From contig NC_084923.1 of the NCBI RefSeq assembly GCF_958298935.1, forward strand, positions 746,501-810,500: DNA of 64,000 bases. The letters run 5' to 3'. The stretch's first letter is position 1, and the number at the start of each line of letters is the position of its first letter. The stretch is from Phragmites australis (taxonomy: Eukaryota > Streptophyta > Magnoliopsida > Poales > Poaceae). Positions 34,601 to 45,937 of the stretch are shown here, piece after piece. The notes below the pieces were generated by a model. That model searched no databases and was not told where the DNA came from. It was given only the letters and a program-made list of their open reading frames with translations. Position numbers and translations under genes: made by a program.

Positions 34601-37600
34601 ATCTTTTGCATCTGGACGTGCTACATCTTTAGTGGTTGACAGGTGAGCATTTCTTGATTATATTTCACTCAGCAGCTTACCGTTTCTTATATCAAATGTA
34701 GCCCCATTTGCTCATGGCAAACCGGTTAATTTATTAACGAATGCATCTTCCTCTTTATGCAATTTTTTCTTCGCCTTCCTCTTTATGCAATGCTTGCACT
34801 GATAAGTATGCACATCGCATGGAAAAATAAAGAGAATTCAGAAACTCAAAGTTAAGGAATCAGGATCTTATTTTTACTACTGATTCAACTCCGTTCAGCA
34901 ATTAGGGGTCCGTTTGGATGGCTGGACGGAGCCGTGTGGGACATGGCCATCCACGTTCACTTGTTGTTTGGTTGCACGAGAGAGCGGATGGGGCGGCCAT
35001 GCATGGAGGAATATTCCTGTAGATGCTGGATGGCTTGATCCGGTCAAATCGGTCGGACAGAGCCACCCAGGCCCGCGTGCTCATCTGTGTAAATGCACGT
35101 TGCTATTTAACTCGCGATTTTATTTGGAAGTATAAAAGTGGTCCACAAATTCTAAACATTTTTATGAGCAATCTAGAGCTCACTAGCAGCCCGTTTTAAT
35201 TGGTTTGATCCAAAAAATATGAGCCAATATTTAATTAAAATTTTCTAAAAAAGCCTACTTTTGTAACTTTTAGCGATTTTTAATGCCTCAGATAAATTCC
35301 AAAAAATCTGAAAAATTCACTAATATTCTTCTCATGTACTATAAATATGAATGTATCATCATGTCCACTCTAATCTCACCAACCAAACGGAAAACTAGCT
35401 CATCCTATCCAATTTAATCCCACCAACCAAACGGAAAACTAGCTCATCCTATCCAATCTAATCCCACCAATCAAATAGAAAACTTTCTCATCCCATCCAT
35501 CCCAATCAAACAGAAAATTAGATCATCCCATCTAGAAAAACATGGATGGCCCTATCTCATCCAACCTCGCCCTCTATTTGAAGTGCACCCTACAATACTC
35601 TTAACAATACTCTTACTACGCTTCACTGATTGGTTTCAATAGTTTAGTTGGTTAATGCTATTATTTTATTTTTTCTCCATTTTGGTTCTCGGAAATTATC
35701 TTGGTTTTGAGCTTGGGTAGACCAATATTCGTTCATTTATCATTTTATAAAATGTGTTATAAGTGTCTCAATTTTGAGTTCTGCCGTGTGTTGGACTCTG
35801 GTGGTGTCGATTTTTGTTTTGTTTATTCATTTGTCTTATTTCTCACGGCCTTTGGGGCTTCATCATGAGAGACATAGCTGGAATATGACTTGTGGTCATG
35901 TTTGGTACAGTGGCGGTGGGTCTACTGTGGTTGCTGCCGTGCATGATGGTTTTGTTTTGCAGAAGGTATGCCATGCTATTAATATGTGATAAGCTCATAA
36001 CTAATTGTGAAGGGAAAGTGCACAAAACAATACTTTCCTGTGTCTATTTATTGGGTTTTGCCTTTTTTGTTTGTTCAGTAGTACTTCCATTTGAAGCTTG
36101 GAAAGTGTAAATAACCAATGATGTTTTAGCACTTAATATGTTATGCTGTTAAGTTGTATAGCATGAACCCCTGCATATGTAATATTGATGTCTATCCGAT
36201 CTCGCTCTGTTCTCAAGCTTACAATTTCCTTTATTTTGTTAACTTGTTTTCTGATGGCAGTCTGTGTCGACTTCTCCAATTGGCGGTGAATTTTTAACTG
36301 ATTGTATGATGAAAAGCTTGGAGAGCAAGGGTGTTGTTGTAAGCTTCTCTCTTGCTTAATATAGCATACTGATCTTTGCTGTCTGTTCATTTCTTGTTTG
36401 TTCACTTCCCAGATTAGGCCCAGATATTCATTCAAGAAGAAGGAGATCAGTCCTGGAGAATATAAGGTGCTGATTCTTTAAATTATGTTGATATTTATAT
36501 ATTTTCTTTGTGTGCATGTAATTCTTTTGAGCCAAGGGAGAACTTCCCATACCATTGAAATGTACCCTTTTTATTGAAACTTAATAATTGCATGTAAGAT
36601 GATCTGGCAATGTGCTTAAAATCAATACTATATATAGTTGCGCAACTAAAGAAAGACTTCATGGAGTTGTTTGATTAGTTGGAGATCCAGCCAGCATAAA
36701 AACTGAGATAGCCGGAGCCGTATCCTTACTCTTCCTTTTGGCTGACCTCATTAGCAGCACCGAATAGGTTTTATTCCTACTATATGGTTCACAAAAAAAC
36801 TTGTATTCAGGCCTCGTTTGGTAGCGCTCCGTGGAGTGATTCCGCGTGGGAATCAGCTCCTGCGCTGCCAAACGCTCTGCCTGGGAGCGGATTCCGCGCG
36901 GGAATCACTCCACGATTTGTATTGCGAGGTGAGAGCTGAAAAATCTAGCTTCCACTTGATTCCCGGTTGATTCTCCTCGATTTCAACATAATATTATCTC
37001 AAGAATCACTTCCACCACTAGCATACCAAACGATTTTACAAATAGAATCACTTCCACCATAGAATCACTCTCACCACAGAATCAAAGCTCTACCAAACAC
37101 ACCCTCATTCGTATGGACTTTTGTTCGTGGTATTTACATGTGTCAGGCTGTCAGCAGAGTCTAAGAAACAAAGTTAGTTTAACATTTACAATTTACTAGC
37201 TAGACTTATGTAAGGCAAACAACCAGTATTTGTTCTGTGACTCCATGTTTTTCCTTTCAGATTGTAGATCTCGATTTACCAAACACAACTGAGAGTTACA
37301 GGTTGTCCTGCATGGTATGTTCATTGAAAAACACCTTTGATTCTCGTTTGGTGTTGTTGATTTTTTTCTCTCGATGGTTTTAATAATGATGCTTTGTATT
37401 ACAGAGAGCTATCGCTAGTGACATCAAGGAGTCCGTTTGCAGAGTCCCGGATTCTGCCTTTGATGGTATACTGTCATATAAATACAATATTTTTGTGGTA
37501 GCAGTTGCTTTGAGTGCATGTTTAGCTGTACCTTATTAATGTACATGCTCGTTAATATTGTTTCTACCCTATGTAACTGTTCGTGTGTAACCAATTAGAG

Positions 37601-40163
37601 GGGTATTGCCATTCCTCGGAATAACTAGTGAATGTTCTATGCGGATATTACGATGGAGGGCTATTGGCTTCTTTTATGTGCATCTTTAGTGCCATAATAT
37701 AATTTTGTTTGTTTCATTTATTTATGTGCTTAAAGCGTTTTCTTGCTATAATTTCCTGTTATGTTCTAGTGTTTACTTTCCCTGCTTTATTTTCATGCAG
37801 AAGTGGCATATGCAAATGTTCCGACAACTTCATACGAGCTTCCAGATGGACAGTAAGTTGGATACATAAATCTTTTAGCCACAGATTATATGGCAGCCAT
37901 AAGGTCCTGGTGCATCTGTGCATCCCACCTCTGGATCGCATATAAATGGATCATGCAGTAGTCAGACTTGATAATTTTGATAAACAATCAATTCTACCAT
38001 GCCACAGAATTTCAATTAAAGTTTGATGAAATGGAGGTTTAAAAATAAAAGGAAAAAGGACAAGTTATTGATAACTTAAATTATGCATGGAGCATTTGCA
38101 GATTGGTGGATCATCTCATATCCAACCACCCAAATCATTTTTTTCATGACCGTTTACATGCTCTGTGAGGTAGGATGCATGGATGCATTGAGGGGGTGGA
38201 TGGCAGTGATATATCCCACTTTTCCCCTGCTCTTCTCTGCAGTTTCTCATTGTACTGTTTATAGGATTTTTAACTAATCCATCTGATGTTTGAGCAGAAC
38301 TATTGAAGTTGGTGCAGATAGATTCAAGATTCCTGACATTCTGTTTAATCCATCTCTATCTCAGGTGAGTTGTGTGGAAAGGCATAGCACTTGCTATTAG
38401 GAGTGATTTGTAGCTGGTGCTCGTACAAGATTATGTTATTGCAGGAACAAAACTGGTTCATTGCTTTCTTGTTCAGTAGATGTTAGCAATGGTTTATAAA
38501 ATTAAATCCTTTTGAACTCAGCAGACTTGCATCCACTCTCCATACCTTTCTGTCTCTGTCTCACACAATTTTTGTGATTGACAGACTATTCCTGGGATTG
38601 ACGGGTTTGCAGATTCAATGTCAGTTCGTGGCCTTCCACGGATGGTGAGTTGAATATGGGTGTGATACTGTTTTGAATCGCTGGCTGTTCGTCATATAGC
38701 TAAAATTGCTAATACTTCATGTCTACCCAGGTCATTGATAGCGTAAATAGGTGCGATGTCGACATACGCAAGGAACTACTTAGCAGCATCTTGGTAAAGA
38801 CATGAATTCCAGTTTGAAGTTTTCTCTTCACGTAGCATGCATGATCCCAGTGACATTAATCCTATAGTATAAATTTTCTTGATATACAATTTCTAACATC
38901 AGCAAACTTGTGTTCTGGATAGCTTTCTGGTGGCTCATCATCGATTCTGCAGTTGAAGGAGCGCCTAGAGAAAGAAGTACTAGAGGTAATTTCTACAGGA
39001 AAGTTAGGACCAATGTCATCCTAAATAAATTTCATCTGAGAAAGAGTGCAATCCAATTTTTAGCCCCTTAACCACCAGTATACACAGAAATATTTAGATT
39101 TTTCATGTTGAAACAATATTAGTGATTTTTTCATAAAGAAGTATTCGTCTCAGTATATTTTTATAATTTACTGACATTGAATTATAAAAAGTAATGGTCA
39201 AGATTGTACTAGACATTGTATCATTGCTTTATAACAATATGTATTTGGAAATGGGGTAATCATATTAATGTTAAGCATGCTACTGTTTTCTTTCATACCA
39301 TTCAGTAGTTTATTGGCCATCTATTCAAGATTGACACATGTTTCTCCACTTATTATGTGACCTTGCTAAAAAAAATAGTAGATTCTTGGTTAAAAGAAAA
39401 AAGTAGACTGAAAAGATTATCTTTGATTTTGTTCTGGTGATTAGTAAGTACAGTGTAGTTCATAAAAGGGAACTTCTATGGTTGAAACTGTTGAAAATGG
39501 TTCCTTGGTCTCTCACTCTTTGTAAGGCTTGTTCTGATTTTTCACATTGAATTATTGCAGGAGTCTCCTCAAGCTGCTCGTGTGAAGGTTCTGGCAAGTG
39601 GAAACTCAGTAGAGAGGCGATTCAGGTTAGACTGCGATGTTATCTTGTCTTTGTAGCTTTTATCCTTCCCCGAGAGATCGGTAGGGAAGATTCTGCTTTG
39701 CAACCCCATGTTCTCTGTTTCTGTTGGGGCTAAAGCATGGCATTAATTGTAGTGTGAAAGCTGTTAAAAGTTTGAGTATAAAAGCTTGCTTATTACCTCC
39801 TCTAGTGAAAATAATCTTGACCAAACTGCACGGCCCACCTACCATGGAAAAAGCACGTGTGGTGTGTGAATGGGGTATGTGGTAGAGCGGTTTTCTGTGG
39901 ACACGTGCACTGAGATTCATATGTAAGATGTGAAACATTAGATGACTGATTTGTTATGATTCGAGTGCAGTGTTTGGATTGGAGGGAGCATTCTTGCATC
40001 TCTTGGGTCGTTCCAGCAAATGTGGTTCTCCAAAGCAGAGTAAGCTTGAGATTTTAGGTGTGTTTTTTCTTGCTTGTCTTGGATACCTAACAAGTCATGC
40101 TACTTGTTTCGCACCAGGTATGAAGAGCATGGAGTTTCCTATATTCAAAGGAAGTGCCCATGA
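31686..40163 (+). CDS. ARP4: Actin-related protein 4
   Basis: Twenty exons give 443 aa: 31686-31698, 31788-31879, 33017-33190, 33277-33350, 33753-33833, 34462-34522, 34593-34642, 35911-35965, 36261-36338, 36413-36466, 37261-37314, 37405-37465, 37801-37852, 38298-38364, 38585-38644, 38731-38793, 38923-38985, 39561-39625, 39971-40039, 40118-40163. ARP4 is a nuclear actin-fold subunit shared by SWR1/INO80-type remodellers and the NuA4 acetyltransferase. The actin core is clear: [20 protein letters not shown] (phosphate loop 1), [19 protein letters not shown] (loop 2), [33 protein letters not shown], and the C terminus [20 protein letters not shown] ending in RKCP. The acidic/polar insert after the first strand (about residues 38-75, with KPMDVDRSK) is characteristic of ARP4 and absent from actin. 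The large introns (1-1.3 kb) carry MITEs, but all splice sites are canonical, so the gene is probably functional. Confidence 0.96.
34188..34420. mobile_element. MITE in ARP4 intron 5
   Basis: The ends GGCCTTGTTTGTTT and AAACAAACAGGCC are near-perfect inverted repeats. Inside, AAAAGCTGA / CCAAAAGCC / AGAAGCC words recur on both strands, so the RNA could fold extensively. The flanks are TTA on the left and TTG on the right, a possible mutated 3-bp target duplication. Confidence 0.7.
34905..35590. mobile_element. Tourist-like element in ARP4 intron 7
   Basis: The left end GGGGTCCGTTTGGATGG and right end ending GTGCACCC resemble the termini of the 713-bp element at 29304. The interior has three or four repeats of CACCAACCAAACGGAAAACT / CTCATCCTATCC, the reverse complement of phrases in that element. 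Size (686 bp) and content make it the same family in the opposite orientation. The left flank is TTA; the right is TAC, so the duplication has decayed. Confidence 0.7.
36810..37104. mobile_element. MITE in ARP4 intron 10 with a strong internal hairpin
   Basis: The ends GGCCTCGTTTGGTAG and CTACCAAACACACCC are inverted repeats, flanked by TCA on both sides (36807-36809, 37105-37107), a 3-bp target duplication of PIF/Harbinger type. In the left part, 36830-36860 and 36884-36914 pair over 31 positions with about six mismatches around a 23-nt loop. The rest repeats AGAATCACTTCCACCA-like words. Confidence 0.75.
39259..39387 (+). repeat. 129-bp block shared with 27850-27978
   Basis: The second copy of this block lies 11.4 kb upstream, outside the gene, with only three mismatches. 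Here it sits in intron 17, away from both splice sites. Which copy is the source cannot be told from the window alone. Confidence 0.9.
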
Positions 40164-41607
40164 AATAATGGAACATGTACAACAATAATATGCCTTGCAA
40201 GCCCCGTGCTGCCAAAGGATGCGTGTGTAAAACAGTTTGATGCAGGCGATCACAACCACATTTCCTCGTTAGCCTGTGTAGACCATATCAGGCGATATTC
40301 ATGGTAATTATGTTAGTTTGTCGGTGATGTGGGGGTAACGTAAGAACAATGTAAGTTAATACTTTAATGGCTAGTTCATGTGCTGAACTTGTCTCCCTGC
40401 CGTAGAATGAGATGGTAGTTTGCATCGTAGCTTACTTTCCGCCAGCAGTTTAGAGCCAGCTGATTGTTTCAAACTTCTAATCCTTGTTGCACTTCAATTT
40501 CAATGTTTTCCTTCTTATTTTTTTTTTTTTTACAAATCTCAACTTCAAACACCGTGTAGTCAGCAAGTAGACATAAACCATCACAATAAAAGGAGCTCAA
40601 AATGCTGTACTTTTTTCTTTAGTATCTGCGCTGAGTCTAGGATTTTGAGCCTGGGTGGATAGGTTTCACCACAAGGACTGTAACCATAGCTCAGTTCAAA
40701 TGCCGTATACTTTGTTTGTTGCTTGGATTTGCATCCCGGGTTGTGACTGGTACACCTAAATTTGCTATGTTGGTACTTGTCACTAGTTGATTGCTAGTCG
40801 GCACTTGGCAGCAGTGGCACTTTCTAGCTACAGGTGTTGTAGTAGATCCAGTGTAGTTTGTCAGTTTGGCATGGCCGCATGAAGCTGGCCTTGAACCTAA
40901 ATGACGATCTATTTCATTCGTTTGTTCGTTCTGCGACATTGAAATTTCATGAACTTATCGGAGGAACAATCTGTCGAAAATGAGGGGAAAACCTACACTG
41001 TTATATTTTCCCAAGGTGTACATTGTTCACTGTAATAATTATGATACTGGATTATTGGAGTACAACTCTATTTTCAAATAAAAAGGTTTTCACACTAAGA
41101 TTCATCAGCATATTTACGGCTACCTATTTGAATAATAAGGTTAAAATCTCAACTTATACAGAGGAATGAGCAAAGCCATCTCTTTATTAGTGCATGGAAA
41201 CGACACGCATGCTGCTTGTCGGTCACCTTTATTCCTATATTGTCTATCTGCAGTTCTGCACTGTGTACATAATAACCTTCGAAGGCTCAAATTAGCCCAA
41301 GTCTCTCATGCCTTTTAACTAGTATAATTTATAACGAGGAAAACAACTGCTGCTGCTTTGGCGCAGCGGATTCACCACAGTATGTATGTAGAAATTATCA
41401 CGGTATCCATCACGTCCTTCCAGCACCGTCTTTGTAGGTTATGGAAGAAGCGCTTTCTGTGTTTGCAATGTCCACTCTTCCTTGTTTGGCTGGGGACTGG
41501 GGAGATATAAATCAACTCCTCCAGGCTCCAGGCCTCTCCTGCACCTCAACTAAGATCAAAACAAACCAGCGAAGAGTATGACACATGTAACCAAGCTATG
41601 AACCTTA
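40164..41607. other. ARP4 3' UTR and intergenic spacer to the LysM gene
   Basis: Holds the ARP4 3' UTR and the 3' flank of the convergent LysM gene. A T-rich run near 40515 and several short frames are present, none with support as coding. No repeats with clear termini. Confidence 0.45.
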
Positions 41608-43786
41608 CTAATCTTTGGCTGCCTTGTTTCTCCATGCAGCAATTGGCTTTGGAATGCTGTCGAAAAGAGGCTTTGGGATGCCGTCGAAAAGCGGGAGAGG
41701 GAGAGGGAGGGTGAAAGCATCTGGTTTCAAGCTCCACTTGCTCTTCAGCCAGACGGAAGCAATGCTGTTGCTGTCTGAATCCTGGAATTCCGGACTGCTT
41801 GATGATTTCTTCACAGTATGCAATCCATCCCCGTCTGAAGGTATCCATGTCGCCACAAGATCTTGCTGGCTATTGTTCATATCTGGTCGACTGCCAGACT
41901 TTGATCTCAGTGCCAAGCTTTGCCCGGCCCTCGGCAGCAGGCTGCCGCCATTGTCCTCCCTTGTTGTCAACTCACCATCGGCTTTCTGGCGCCGCCTGAT
42001 TGGCTTTTCAGCAACGTCAATCTCCCTATTGGCATCTCCATTTTCAAGTGAAAAGGCACTCGACAAGCTTCTAGCTTTCCTATGATGACCTGGAGGCGAT
42101 TCAGAGTTCAGATTCAGAACTTAGTGGGTCAGTGAATCAGGAACCATCCAAGCAAACGGTTACAGATATACCTCTAGTGTATGTTGCCATCTCGGTGCCT
42201 TCATTAGTTGGGTTCCGCTTTGGAGGTGGTGTGAGACCATAGTATCCCTGCAAGAGGCTCATGGACGGCGAAATTGCGTTCCGCGGTGGTTTAAGAAGTT
42301 GATCCAAGGCATCAGCATTTTTGGGAGGGCGACGAGTAGTCCATTCTCTGAAATAAATCATATTGTTACTGCAGATAAAGAATGAATTATACCTGGCAAA
42401 GAGGTCCACTGAAATCAAAGACACTAGTCAGCATTGTGAAAACGCGTCACATGGTAGCAACATTAAACAAGAAAGGCAGGAGCATATGAAATGCCAACTG
42501 AGGGGAAGTACTAAGAATCTATATAGTGGAGCATCGATTAAAAAAAATGCTGTCCTTTACTCATTTAACAACAAAATTCATCGGAGATAAATCTCTAATG
42601 TTTTGTGACTGTCCAAGTTTCTAAAGATGCGCTCTGTCAAGAATAAAGCGTGTGCACTGTGCAGTGATATAGCATGTGGAGGCTGCACATCTGTTGCCAG
42701 GCAGGATTGCATTATTTTTCCTCACTGCTTTTCTTAGGGTGTCATCGTCCTGTAGCATTTGCAAACCCAGTGGCAGGTCCTTTTGGAAGATTCAGAGAAA
42801 TGCACATCATGATTGCACTAGGTGCCCGGTGAGAGTTCAACGCACTCAACAATGCCTGCGAGTGTGAGTACTGCAAGAGGCAGTGGTTTCCTCACCAGTG
42901 CCCAAGCCAGACCTTCCTACCTCGCCGGGTTTTGACTTGTGTCCGTGGTGGAATATTGCCAAATTATGTACTAGTAATATACGTACCTACGAACAAGAAT
43001 AGTGAAGGCAAAGTCAAAACGAAGCCAGATTTTCTTTGACAACTCGAGCCGCTGAGCATGAAAAAGAAGAACGCATGTAATGATACAGTGTGTCGACAAA
43101 AAAAGAGAGTTGCAATGTAAATTGCCCTCAACACAAAGCTGCAAAGTAATACTAGAGATTAGCTGTTCAGTTGCAATGCAATCACATTATCACAGGGGAG
43201 GGAGAGAAGAAAGGGACGCTATTATTGTTGGGCCGTGAATGTAAACGTAATCCAGTAACAGTAACTAGACAGGAAAGAAGCATGGTGTGCGCGGCGCGTC
43301 ACCTGTTGTGATCGGTGTGGCTTGGGGAAGAGGACGGAGGGGACGCGGCGCGATTAGCGGGCGGGTGCCTTCCGGGGAGCGGAATCCTCAGCATCTTGTG
43401 CGCGAACATCTGGAGGTCGGTGGTGAGGCCGTTGACGCGCTTCACATCCGCCACCTGAACCAACCAACGAACGCGCAAGCAGATCACCAACCAAAAAGGC
43501 CAAAAGGATTGATCAACGAAACGGGGCGGGGGAGAAACGAAAGGGACGGGGGTGAGGCACGGACCTCGACGCCGTACTTGATGGCGACGCCGGCGAGGGT
43601 GTCGAACCGGCAGACGCGGTGCAGGATGTATCGTCCGCAGGACGACATGGGCGGCGGCGAGGGCGACTGCTCCACCTCCAGCACCGGGGCCGTGCTGCCC
43701 TCGCGCACACCGCCGCTACAGCAGCTGCTGCCGTCGTCGTCCCGCATGGGGCGGAGGAGGAGCGGCGCAGCCTGCTTGACGCCCAT
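41608..43786 (-). CDS. LysM-domain protein
   Basis: Four exons on the minus strand give 343 aa: 43786-43565, 43454-43303, 42347-42172 and 42089-41608. The single LysM domain spans about residues 50-97, from RYILHRVCRFDTLAGVAIKY through VADVKRVNGL to HKMLRIPLPGR, and is split by intron 1. A Pro/Ser-rich linker follows, then the conserved plant stretch ISPSMSLLQGYYGLTPPPKR and a low-complexity C-terminal half rich in Ser, Arg and Lys ending RNKAAKD. There is no signal peptide or membrane segment, unlike the chitin-sensing LysM receptors, so a cytosolic or nuclear location is more likely. This class is widespread in plants without a firm function that I know; peptidoglycan or chitin binding should not be assumed. 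The ATG opens the exon and no upstream in-frame ATG is evident. Confidence 0.9.
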
Positions 43787-43877
43787 GGGTCGCGGCGGAC
43801 CCGGCGCCTATTTTTGGCGGGCTGTCTCGGTTCCTCCCTGCTTTCCTGTGGCGTGGGTGCCCGGCCAAACGCGAGAC

Positions 43878-44434
43878 TAGGATGACAATTTATACCATGA
43901 ATATCCGAATAAGTTAAGATATATAGCTAATGATATCTACTGATATATTCGTAAATAAAAATTAATACCTGATAGATCAACAGGTACATATATGGATAAG
44001 ATATATTTATACATATAAAATTCGTATAACTGTCATATAAATATCTCTATTTCAAACCCTAATATTCTACATCATATAAATATCTCGCTCTGACTCACCC
44101 TGCCATGCCACCGCCGCCCCGTCTTGCTATCGTTGCCCCGCATTACACCGCCCCGGTCCGTCCTGTCTCGCTGCTGCCGCCCCGTGCCACCCCGTGCGTG
44201 TCACCCCACCTCCCTGTCTCGCTGCCACCACCGTCACGCTGTCGTGTCAAGCCACGTCACCATGCCGCCCCACGAGTAAACGAGTATACCCACGAATAAC
44301 GAGTTTGGGGCCGACTCTTTACCTGTGTGCGTTCGTGAATATACCCGCGGGTGGAAAAAAAAACCAATAATATGGATATAGGTAAGCACTATTCATACCC
44401 GTGATATACCCGTCATACCCGATTGACATCCCTA
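43878..44434. mobile_element. hAT-type MITE upstream of the LysM gene
   Basis: The ends TAGGATGACAATTTATACC and, on the other strand, TAGGGATGTCAATCGGGTA are imperfect inverted repeats. The octamer CGCGAGAC flanks both sides (43870-43877, 44435-44442), an exact 8-bp target duplication as made by hAT transposases. The 557-bp interior is AT-rich at the ends and C-rich in the middle, with CCCGCGGGT near the right end. It has no transposase. It begins about 90 bp upstream of the LysM start codon, so it sits in the promoter or 5' UTR. Confidence 0.8.
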
Positions 44435-45660
44435 CGCGAGACAAGAGGTGAGAGGAGTCAGGGCAACCGATTTTTTTGTGAGAGGACAAGTTGCACACAA
44501 GAACGTATTTATGCACACAGCACACTCACACTCACACCTATATGAGTACATAGACATGCAGAATAAGATAATAGGCACAAACTTATATAATATAGATACA
44601 AGTTTTAATTACTAGACGCACATACTTCTATTTTTTTTAAAAATTAATCTTAATAAAATATAAATATTTATACTAAGTCTAAGACTCAAACTCAATACCC
44701 AGGTTTTGGAGAATGAAAACTGTTTGGTATTCGAGGTTTTCAGTGGATTTGCTCTGGCTCGCAACGAGAAACCGTTTGGTAAACCGGACAAGTTAAAAAA
44801 CTCAAACTGAAATTCAAACTTTTAGCAAAATTTATCTAAATTTTATCAGTTTTGATTGATTTTCGAGCGGTATTAGTGAAAACCGACAAAACCGCTGGGA
44901 GGGGCATTCGGTCGGCGAACGATTGTGTTTGGTGCGCTTGACGCGCGCGCGGGGCTCCCCTCCCCTCCTCCTTCGACGGGTGAACCACGACTCCACGATG
45001 GACGCAAGTGATTGCTGCGCGCCTAATTTAAGCCAGTTTTGCTTGCATTCTGGTCATCGGCCGAGCGTTTCGTTATTGGTTTTATTGATGTAATCCTGGT
45101 GGTTTCAATCGGCTTCCTTCGACTGTAACTGTGGATGTAGTACATTGCAATGCATCCATGGCACTTGGAAGCATTCGCAGACGACGTCAAAACCACGTTA
45201 AATTGTCCACCGGATCTATGTCAACTCTTGGCAAGTCTCACTCCTTTTATAATTTTGCTTACTAGAAATCTTTGATTGTTATGACTTTCGGGACCGACCC
45301 TACCTCGGACTCATACAATGAGTAAAAGATAAATGCAGAGATCCCAAAGTGCTGTGTCCCTTTGAATAACATTGGTTGTAATTGTTTGCTCTTACGAGAT
45401 CTTAGCCCGTATTAATTGTAAATGTAGATTGAGAATAAGTAGATTGAGTGAAGTAATATTTATTAAAAACTATTTGATTGGTTATATCTATCTAGATATA
45501 TTGAGATAAGTTTTTTTATTAACCGAATATGAGATCGTATGAGTAGATATAAGAATTGAGATTATAATTGGTTGCTCGTATGTAATTTTATGACGCTGAT
45601 AAGTTAATCCGTCTGCATGAGTGAATGCTAGATACTGCATCTATCAGGCTAGACTCGGAT
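44435..45660. other. Intergenic stretch, no gene seen
   Basis: AT-rich sequence with a short GC-rich island near 44880-45010. No open frame with support and no clear termini. Weak repeats of 'aaaccg' phrases near 44760-44890 may mark a decayed element. Confidence 0.4.
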
Positions 45661-45661
45661 A

Positions 45662-45935
45662 CCCCCTCTGTCTCACAATATATGACGTTTTAGACTTGGG
45701 CACGGATATTAAGATGAAAGGTAAAATGATTATCTTACCTTTTTTTATTATACATTGGTCTATAAGTAATAATAATGTAGTATAACTGAAAATGAGATTT
45801 ATATTGAAAGGAGGGATTTAATGGAGGGGTAAGACTAAAAAATGTGAGGTAAAGTTACCTCAAAATCGTAGAATATTATATATTTTGAATAGAGTTAAAA
45901 AAGCTAAAATATCATGTATTATAAGATAGAGAGAA
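45662..45935. mobile_element. Stowaway-like MITE
   Basis: The left end CCCCCTCTGTCTCACAATAT and the right end (on the other strand TTCTCTCTATCTTATAATAC) form imperfect inverted repeats, followed internally by TGACGTTTTAG / TGATATTTTAG on opposite strands. TA flanks both sides (45660-45661, 45936-45937). About 274 bp, AT-rich, non-coding. Confidence 0.7.
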
Positions 45936-45937
45936 TA

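Noticed and set aside
42676..43050. Possible extra LysM exon between 43303 and 42347
   Set aside because: A stretch at about 42975-43048 has plausible splice borders, but its translation is unrelated to the family and the exon at 42347 joins 43303 directly in frame with conserved sequence.
43287..43885. Plus-strand frames across the LysM 5' exons
   Set aside because: They are antisense shadows of the LysM coding exons in GC-rich sequence.
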